From: Oscarella lobularis
Taxonomy: Eukaryota > Porifera > Homoscleromorpha > Homosclerophorida > Oscarellidae
NCBI RefSeq assembly: GCF_947507565.1
Contig: NC_089190.1
Coordinates: 2,170,001-2,234,000 of the forward strand
Direction of reading: 5' to 3'
DNA length: 64,000 bases
In this document: positions 57,554 to 64,000 of the stretch, in pieces
Numbering within the stretch: position 1 is the first letter of the stretch
How the letters are laid out: each line of letters opens with the position of its first letter
Translations under genes and position numbers: made by a program
The notes under the pieces: model-generated
Seen by the model: only the letters and a program-made list of their open reading frames with translations
Told to the model about the DNA's origin: nothing
The model's database searches: none

Positions 57554-58490
57554 TCTGTTGCTCCTGACAACGGGAGGCGTATTATTGGACATGACGAGTT
57601 CAAGGTCTGCGAGAACTATTTTTGAAATATCTTTAGGCTATAGTCAATACACGAGCTTTATCGGGGACGAGGAGCAGCGGAAGTAGAACTAAGGAAAGAC
57701 GGTTTCTATTTGCACTGGCACGATCCGCACGTGCGCGAATCGCGTAGGTTCTCTCGTGACGCTGAATTGACAATAGAAAAATTCTCAGGCTGAAGCCGAG
57801 CGATTGTAGCAACGCAAACCATGCAAAGGAAGCGCCCCGTGCGGTTTGACGTAGGAGCGGGGAACCTGATCTCGGCAATCTGGAGTCGATTAGGGGGAAA
57901 GGGGCCCCGTGCCGCTCATTCCGCCGCCACATAAGCGCGCCGCTTAGGAGACGCTGGTCGTTCCAATAATACCTCCGAACTTCCGAACGGTGTTTCGTTG
58001 TGCAATAAAAAGAGGTAGATATATATGCATTTGGAGGTCAATCGTCCGGACCCTTCTCTAAGGAAGATATTTCCCGGGGTCGTCTAGCGAAGCAACTTCG
58101 AGTTCAAAGACTGCGAGACCGAAAATAATATTTTTCTTTCCAACTGAACGCGGAACTTGCTTGAAGGTTCTGAGGTTCGGGCGGGAAATCTCCGTGTCTT
58201 GTGTAGGGTCTGCGGGGAAAACACTTAGCGGTCTCGGCGGACTAGGAGTCAAGACAAACGGCGCCACAAGCAAGGACACCGTCGTTGCAAAACCGTTGGA
58301 CACACCCCGACAATTTCCGGCGGAACAAAGAATGATCTGATTTACGTCATTATGTCAGACCGCCTACGCGTCACATACCGATCAATCCAAGCGTCGGGTA
58401 TAAGAAAGGTGACGCCAAACCCGGGTGATCAGTATTCGGAGAAACAATCCCTTCAACACCGAAAGCCCAGCTACATCTCTCTATTCGCAA
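57554..58490. other. Intergenic between LURAP1-like copies 1 and 2
   Basis: About 0.94 kb. Open frames at 57633-57932 and 58058-58303 on the minus strand do not look like genes to me. The region probably holds the 3'UTR of copy 1 and the promoter of copy 2. Confidence 0.45.
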
Positions 58491-59651
58491 ATGGATTCAT
58501 ATAAGGCTGAATACGTTCACGAAAAAGAACGACAAATCGAAGAGACAATGGAACGGATTCGACAGCAACTGGTAAGAAGCGGACTTGCGATAAGCAAAGT
58601 ACACGCGACTAGGCGGACCGAACTCTCGTGTCGCGACCTCCGACCCTCCTTGTGCTTCTCCGCCCATTCCTTCGCGAACCCCCCAAACCAACCCCGTCGT
58701 AGTTCGCTCCGCCGCCGCTTGTTTTGGGCCGACAGAGCATCTTGGCTTGCGGTCTCGTTAAAAACGTTTGGCGGGCGCGAAGAGGGAGACACAAGGGGAG
58801 GAAATCGAGTTTTGACCGAGAAACCGCATAACGGTGGGAGAGCAGGCCGGGGCGACCTCCCCTCTAGGGGAGAGATCATGATGACTGCATTCGAATTTTC
58901 GAGAAAAACCGGGCGACCCCGTACAGATCATTCGTTTCGTACACGACTAAGGAAAACGATACTATGCATTTCCTCGAAGCCCATGGAATGACCTATTCGG
59001 TTTCGGTTCTAAACGGATCGCGCGAAGACGCGACACTAATCCCTAATGGATCGAGAGAGCCTTTGCACGCAGTCACGCATACGATGTCCGTTACGTTATA
59101 TAACGGTGTGTTTTCTCTTCTCGCAGTCTGCTATGCGAGCACAAGATGCGGCGCTACGTCATCAAGTGGTTCGCATGAAGCGAACCATTCATCATGTCGC
59201 CGTCGAAATTCGAGGATCTAGCGCTTCGCTCGCCGTCGAAGACGACGACGAAAGCGCTCTGGCGTCGTCGCCGTCGTCGCCGTTGCCGCGACAACGCGTG
59301 GGAAGCGGTGGCTTGCGCGAACATCCACGTGCTGTGCACCGAATCCACGCCCCCGTCGCGTGCGAAGACGAGGACGTCGGCGTTGCCATGCGACGTCGAC
59401 AGGCGAGTCGCATTGCGCTCAAACTGAGCGGGAGTACGGGAAGCATATGCAGCTACGAATCGTCTACGGATAGCTACAGTCGAAGTATGACCGACTTGAC
59501 GGCGTCACGTGACGAAGACCCGTGCTCAACGCTTCGCGAGAAGAAACGAAGCAGCGCCGATAGCACGGAGAGTTTCTGGCGACGACGCGAAAGCGCGTTC
59601 ACATCGATACGAAAAGCTATTCGAAAGATCCAAAGGAAAAACATCGCCTAA
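58491..59651 (+). CDS. LURAP1/FAM89-like coiled-coil protein, paralogue 2
   Basis: Exon 1 (58491-58571) encodes a charged helix ending EETMERIRQQL. After a long 555-bp intron, exon 2 (59127-59651) starts SAMRAQDAALRHQVVRMKRT IH, giving 201 residues. The MR-x-Q-D-x-x-L-x-x-x-V-x-R-M-x-R-x-I spacing and the phase-0 intron just before it match paralogues 1 and 3. The middle is Ser/Asp-rich (STGSICSYESSTDSYSRS) with many potential phosphorylation sites. The C-terminus is strongly basic, FTSIRKAIRKIQRKNIA. The intron is about ten times the local norm and contains GTCGCGACCTC, also found in the intron of paralogue 3. Confidence 0.65.
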
Positions 59652-60087
59652 TTCCCTCTAATGACTGACGCGACGGCACCTGTGCCGTCTAAATTCTTGA
59701 CTAATACGTGCTTATAGGAATTTTTTTCTTTAGAGGAGAGGAGTATAGGATAGGATAGGATAGGATAGGATAAGACGTTCGTTTATAGAAGAAATGGATC
59801 TTGGTTTATGGAACTTGATGAGGAATTTATTCTTGTATTGATTCCATGAGTTATCTTCATAGTGAGAAAGAATGGCATTCTTCCCTTTGTTTCCGTTTCC
59901 TCTCATTGTTGGGCCTATTGAGGAGGAAGTGGAATTGCAAGAACGTCCTTTTGGAACCTATTTTCTTTAGGCTTAATTCATTATCGATCCATTAGAGTGG
60001 TGTTATTGCACGTTGCTTCGCTTCCCTCACCTAAAAGGTACGTTAATAATATCCGGGCTGTGTAGATTCCCGTACAACTTTGTCACT
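59652..60087. other. Intergenic between paralogue 2 and the GPI-type gene
   Basis: 436 bp of mostly A+T-rich DNA with a TAGGA pentanucleotide repeat near its start. No gene seen. Confidence 0.5.
59746..59770. repeat. TAGGA pentanucleotide microsatellite
   Basis: Five perfect tandem TAGGA copies in the 3' flank of paralogue 2. Confidence 0.9.
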
Positions 60088-60861
60088 ATGGTAAATCTCT
60101 CTCTTTTCTCGGCGATCTTTTTCTTCGCGTGCTATTACTCGGCTACCGACGCAGAGCGTAAGTCAGAAGAGCGTCCGAGCGCGCTCGACGTGACGTTTTC
60201 GCTCGAGGGCCCCTTTTGAGGAACTTTTTGTAGGAGTCATCCAATCTTGCACCGAATGGTCAACCACTTGCCTCGCAAGCACGGAATGCACCAGAAACTA
60301 TCGAAGTTTTGTCGAAGACTGCGAAGATGACGCCTTGGCTGCACTAGAACGATCAGCGAACGATCCGTGCTCCCAATCGTGTTTTGACTCGCACGATCAC
60401 CTCATAAAGACAGCCGTCTCCGGAAAACGCCTTTGCCCTTGTTTCGGCCTAAAAACATCGCCGGTAAATACGTAGAAAACCACTTGTCCGAGCACGAGGT
60501 TTAAAAAGTGTTAGACTGCTAACGCGCATGCTCGAGAAATCATTAGTCTGAAAAATTCGGAACGCCTAATATCTCCGCCACGCGTAGACGTTCTGTTCAG
60601 ACAAGTGGAACACTCTCAAATCACATAATTAGTCATCTAACATTGAGTAATTAATTATAGTGGACGACATCAGAGCTGTTGAAATTGAACTGCAACAAAA
60701 CGTTTACCGACGTCTTTGCAGCCCAATGCGGCTCAGGTAGACATAGATACTTATACGTACTTATTCTTGGTTGACTCCCTGTCTCTGTAGGAGTTCGAAT
60801 TCTGAGTCATCCGCTCATATTTCTATCCTTCTTGCTTCTAGCTGTGGTTTACGCAATTTGA
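60088..60861 (+). CDS. Small cysteine-rich secreted protein with a predicted GPI-anchor signal
   Basis: Four exons (60088-60157, 60234-60463, 60661-60736, 60791-60861) join in frame to 148 residues. It starts with a signal peptide, MVNLSLFSAIFFFACYYSA. The mature part has paired cysteines in the arrangement CTEWSTTCLASTEC, YRSFVEDC, CSQSC, LCPCF, NC and CGS. This spacing recalls GFR-alpha/GAS1-type modules (C-x-x-x-x-C-x-x-x-Y-x-x-F-x-x-x-C), but that is tentative. The end is hydrophobic without a cytoplasmic tail, HPLIFLSFLLLAVVYAI, as expected for GPI attachment. It lies inside the LURAP1-like gene cluster, between copies 2 and 3. Confidence 0.7.
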
Positions 60862-61430
60862 CTGATTGTTCTGCTAGACTCTTGCATTTAGTCTCGTAAG
60901 GGCGATGGGGCGTTATCGGCCTCGCCTCGTGTATATTTATGTGCGTATATACGAAAATAGAACGAGTAATGGGCGTGCTTGGGAGATAATTTGTGGGTGT
61001 TCCCGGATACGCGGTGTGTTGCTTTGACAACGCTGCGGGGGGCATGCATGGTTCCAATGGGAAAAGCGACTGGGCGGGTATTATGGCGGCAGTTCGACCA
61101 ATCCCGAAACGGTGTCGGGATCAGCGATGCAAAAAATAAACAAATGCGGCCCACAGAGCGCCGACATTATGTTACGGGGTCCGTACGTAAGGTCGATCAT
61201 TATCAGAGCCGCGCGCGATCAGTCCCTCTCCCGAACAGCGCAGAGAAAGTCGCGAGTGCGTCAAACAGAACTTCTACTGTACAATACAACGCCTGGAGAC
61301 CATAGAACTGTGAGTTGGCGCGCGTTCGCTAGTCTACGTCGCGTGACCTGTCAAGTCTTCGAGCGAAGCCCGGAAAAAGGCGCTATCGATCTCTCCACAC
61401 TACTACTACGCTTTCGTGTGTTTAGAAACA
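60862..61430. other. Intergenic between the GPI-type gene and LURAP1-like copy 3
   Basis: 570 bp. An open frame from 61112 runs through the start of paralogue 3 in another frame and looks incidental. No RNA gene was recognised. Confidence 0.45.
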
Positions 61431-62735
61431 ATGCAGGACGTCGAACAGCACATGGATGCAACTATCACAAACCTCAAGATGCAGCTGGTAAGCGGAAACC
61501 GCAGTCGCGACCTCTCTACGCACTGACTCCCCCCAAAGAAGAAACCCGATTCCCCCCACGTGTACCCTCTCGAAGGGAGCCCCCGTCGTAATTCCTTCGG
61601 TGTACGCTGTCAGCTTTCGATGGGACCCATTATCTAAGGCAACAAGCGTTGCTTGCGTATGCAAACCAATTCTCGTTTCTTCGAAAAGGCGGAAATGCGT
61701 CACGAGGATAGCCTAATGGCCAATCGGATCCACCTGTTGTCGAAATCGGTCGAAGAGCTCGAAGAGCAGTACGACGAGCGCCTTCTCGCCATCGCTCTTC
61801 TACCGCCACTTCGCGGTCGCCGAATCGACAACGACGAAGTCGACGGCGGCGACGACGACGATTTCGACTGTCTGAAGGGCGCAGCGCGCGCAGGAAACGA
61901 AGCGCAGTGGCGTCGACGTCAAAAACCGCTCGATTCGCTGAGCAGCGGCGAAGATACGCCGCCGCCGCGTTCCGCCACATTCGGGCGTCTAAGCGTCCAA
62001 CAACGTGACGTCATGAAATCACGTTCAATGGAATTCTCGGGCGGCGTGCGTCGGGGGGTGGTCCTTGTGGGCGGGTCCCCCACTTTGCCAGCGCGCGTGG
62101 GAGGTAGAAAGTCTATGCCAGAGGCTATACCCCCGCGTGTAGTACGCAAATGCAATACCTGTAACGAAACGGAATTACTCGCTGTGATGAACGATACGGG
62201 AAGACTCAAAGGGAAGCGGAGTTCGAGTGGAAGTCTTTCGCAGTCGAGTAGCCAGGAAGAGGCTGCCACATGTGGAGGCGACGACACGTGTCCTCCCAGT
62301 CAGAATGAGGATCCAAGTGATTATGTGCCGCCGCTGAAGAATCCGCTTCTCGCCGTGCCGCATCTTATGGAAAAGGGAGTAGTGAAGTCAAAGTCGGTCG
62401 AATTGCGTCCATACGGGCGACTTCAAAGTGTTCCTGCTTCAGGATCAGCGACTTTGCAGCCACAGTCACGCCGCAACGCTGCCAGTACATTGCTTCCTAC
62501 TTCTGGCCTTCGTGGCGGCGGTGGTCCGTCTCCGAATAAGTTTCGTACGGTCATGAGCCTTGGTCGCAATTTGGATAGTAGCGAGTTGGACATGTATAGC
62601 GGCAGCGAGGGAAATTTGTCCAAGTCCTATAGCTTGGAAGATGGTTTGGCTGAGACTGGGAAGGAACATGGGAAGAAGGGTTGGCTCAAGCGGCTCTTTT
62701 CGCGTTCAGCTGCCAAGTTCAAGGCTGACGTCTAA
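61431..62735 (+). CDS. LURAP1/FAM89-like coiled-coil protein, paralogue 3
   Basis: Exon 1 (61431-61487) encodes MQDVEQHMDATITNLKMQL, and exon 2 (61689-62735) starts AEMRHEDSLMANRIHLLSKS and continues VEELEEQYDERLL, giving 367 residues. This is the longest of the three. The phase-0 intron is again three residues before MR-x-E-D. The remainder is low-complexity, with Arg/Ser patches such as KSRSMEFSGGVRRG, a CNTCNETELLAV block and a KSKSVELRPYGRLQSVP block. Such RSMEF/SVEL patterns are typical of phosphorylated scaffold proteins. The C-terminus GWLKRLFSRSAAKFKADV is basic and amphipathic, like SWLLRKFQHHS of paralogue 1. Confidence 0.65.
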
Positions 62736-62956
62736 GAAGGACAAAGAACTTGAGAGTACTGATAATTCTAAGAAGTACATTGCTATAGGTAGAATGAAGA
62801 TATGTCCAATTATAACGAGCATGCATGGTAACTAACTGGTTGCTAAGGACTTCTAAATAGGGGACCCAGGGAATCAATGGCGACTTGTTGCAATCCTTTC
62901 GTCAGGTTCACTATCGTTACGTCACGCTACAGCGCGCTACTTTCAAAATTTCGAAG

Positions 62957-63862
62957 ATGCTAAAATCGCGTCGGCCTCAATCGGGAATCGCTCGCTACGT
63001 GGCCGCCATTCGCCCGTGGTCATTTTCCGTCTCTCTAATGCCTGTGCTACTTGGTACGACGCTTAGCTATCGCGCAACGGGAACGATCAGCACAACGCTC
63101 GTCTTTTTGACGGCGATCGCAATCGCCGCTATACACGGTGCCGGAAATCTCGTCAATACTTACTACGACTTCATGAATCGGGTCGATCGCGCCGAGAATA
63201 CGGAAACGGAAGATCGGACGCTCGTCGACGGCCGACTCTCGCCCGATCAGGTCTCCACGCTCGGCGCGGCGCTCTACTGCTTCGGTATGGTCGTTTTCGC
63301 GCTCGCTTGCGCTCTCTCGCCGGCTCGTATCGAACAAATGGCGCTTCTCTTCTTCGGAGGTCTGACGGGGTCTTTTCTATATACGGGAGGCATCGGGTTC
63401 AAGTACTACGCTCTCGGCGATATTGTCGTCATTTTGACATTCGGCCCGCTCGCCGTTCTTTTTACGTATCTTGCTCAGACGGGTTCGTTGTCGCTGGCAC
63501 CGATTCTACTCGATATTCCGCTTGCTTTGCACACGGAAGCCGTTCTCTTGGCCAAGTGCGCTAAGGAGGCGGAATATAGCAACGTGCGTACACTCCCCTT
63601 CCTACTCGGAAAATCGGGGTCGTATTTCATGTATACAGCCGTGTTATTTATACCTTACATTACCTTCATCTTTATAGCATTTAATGTGTCGCTTTGGTTT
63701 ATTTTGCCGGCCGCTACGGTCGTCCCAGCATTCGATTTAGAAAAATTATTTCGAGCCGGTCGTCTCAAGAACTTGCATCGAGAGACGCTTCGCGTGACGT
63801 CAGTCATGGGTTGCTTATACATCGCAAGTTGTTGTCTAGCAAAAAACATCCCATTTATGTAA
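62957..63862 (+). CDS. UBIAD1: UbiA prenyltransferase domain protein 1
   Basis: An intronless gene of 301 residues. UBIAD1 is a membrane prenyltransferase making menaquinone-4 in animals. I chose the ATG at 62957 (MLKSRRPQSGIARYVAAIRP) because it matches the family length. Conserved blocks: RPWSFSVSLMPVLLGT, GAGNLVNTYYDFMNRVD (first Asp-rich motif, N-x-x-YD), EDRTLVDGRLSPDQV, LLFFGGLTGSFLYTGGIGFK and ALGDIVVILTFGPLAVLFTY. The second Asp-rich motif, expected after ALxTEAxL, is not recognisable. In its place stands ALHTEAVLLAKCAKEAEYSN, about three residues shorter and without the Asp pair. Several membrane segments follow. The protein could therefore be catalytically altered. Confidence 0.88.
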   Translation: MLKSRRPQSGIARYVAAIRPWSFSVSLMPVLLGTTLSYRATGTISTTLVFLTAIAIAAIHGAGNLVNTYYDFMNRVDRAENTETEDRTLVDGRLSPDQVSTLGAALYCFGMVVFALACALSPARIEQMALLFFGGLTGSFLYTGGIGFKYYALGDIVVILTFGPLAVLFTYLAQTGSLSLAPILLDIPLALHTEAVLLAKCAKEAEYSNVRTLPFLLGKSGSYFMYTAVLFIPYITFIFIAFNVSLWFILPAATVVPAFDLEKLFRAGRLKNLHRETLRVTSVMGCLYIASCCLAKNIPFM

Positions 63863-63915
63863 TAACAGTATTTTCTTTTTTTTCGAAAAATAATAATAAA
63901 GATTAGTATTGCGTG

Positions 63916-64000
63916 CTACCTCAATTCGTACGCATTCCGGTTCTCGACTCTATCGCGATTTTTGTAATACGCTCGTTCGACGAAATCATCAAATTTGGCG
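63916..64000 (-). CDS. C-terminal end of an unidentified gene, running out of the window
   Basis: On the minus strand the last 28 codons read AKFDDFVERAYYKNRDRVEN, then RNAYELR and a stop at 63916-63918. The frame is open to the window edge and the composition is protein-like. The stop lies only 53 bp from the UBIAD1 stop on the opposite strand, so the 3'UTRs must overlap. The family cannot be named from so short a fragment. Confidence 0.5.
   Translation of the reverse strand, partial: AKFDDFVERAYYKNRDRVENRNAYELR

Overview
This is a 64 kb window of a compact, intron-rich animal nuclear genome. The coding genes are clearly metazoan: POLE, WDR33, XRN1, delta-tubulin, FOXRED1, SF3B4, eIF5A, HGSNAT, UBIAD1, an alpha-2-macroglobulin, a Rel/NFAT-type factor and a giant immunoglobulin/VWA/laminin-G matrix protein. 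Introns are mostly 45-70 bp, A+T-rich and often end in TTTAG. Intergenic gaps are often under 300 bp, and several genes start within 30-80 bp of their neighbour. No ribosomal RNA, tRNA, complete transposon or CRISPR array was seen. This fits an early-branching marine invertebrate, possibly a sponge, but the species assignment is inference.

Layout. 1-2859 (+): 3' part of POLE. 2.9-4.3 kb: a largely unexplained island with a degenerate copy of the WDR33 5' end. 4511-6801 (+): WDR33. 6986-13307 (-): alpha-2-macroglobulin/TEP. 13761-27675 (+): a very large secreted mosaic protein (4 LDLa, about 25 Ig-like, 3 VWA, Thr/Ser/Pro-rich linkers, 1 laminin G). 27934-34331 (+): XRN1. 34.3-35.75 kb: possible small exons and a minisatellite. 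35757-36242 (-): small unknown gene. 36273-37553 (-): delta-tubulin. 37777-40092 (-): Rel-homology/NFAT-like factor. 41281-42600 (+): bacterial-style GlnT-type glutamine synthetase. 42815-43473 (-): EFHD2; 43530-45110 (+): FOXRED1. 45230-46608 (-): SF3B4. 46804-47327 (-): eIF5A. 47591-48475 (+): a PRXL2B/selenoprotein U gene with an in-frame TGA and a SECIS-like 3'UTR hairpin. 48624-50162 (-): SLC25A33/36-type carrier. 50392-51562 (-): spermidine synthase. 51669-54306 (-): a protein with two kinase domains. 54381-56198 (+): HGSNAT. 56832-62735 (+): three paralogous LURAP1/FAM89-like coiled-coil genes, with a small cysteine-rich GPI-type protein between the second and third. 62957-63862 (+): UBIAD1. 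From 63916 (-): the end of an unidentified gene.

Most genes are housekeeping genes with no functional link to each other; they are simply packed tightly. The exceptions worth attention are the predicted selenoprotein, the mosaic matrix protein with cysteine-free Ig-like modules, the two-kinase protein, the three-gene tandem family, the Rel-domain factor with an altered DNA-contact loop, and the GlnT-like enzyme.
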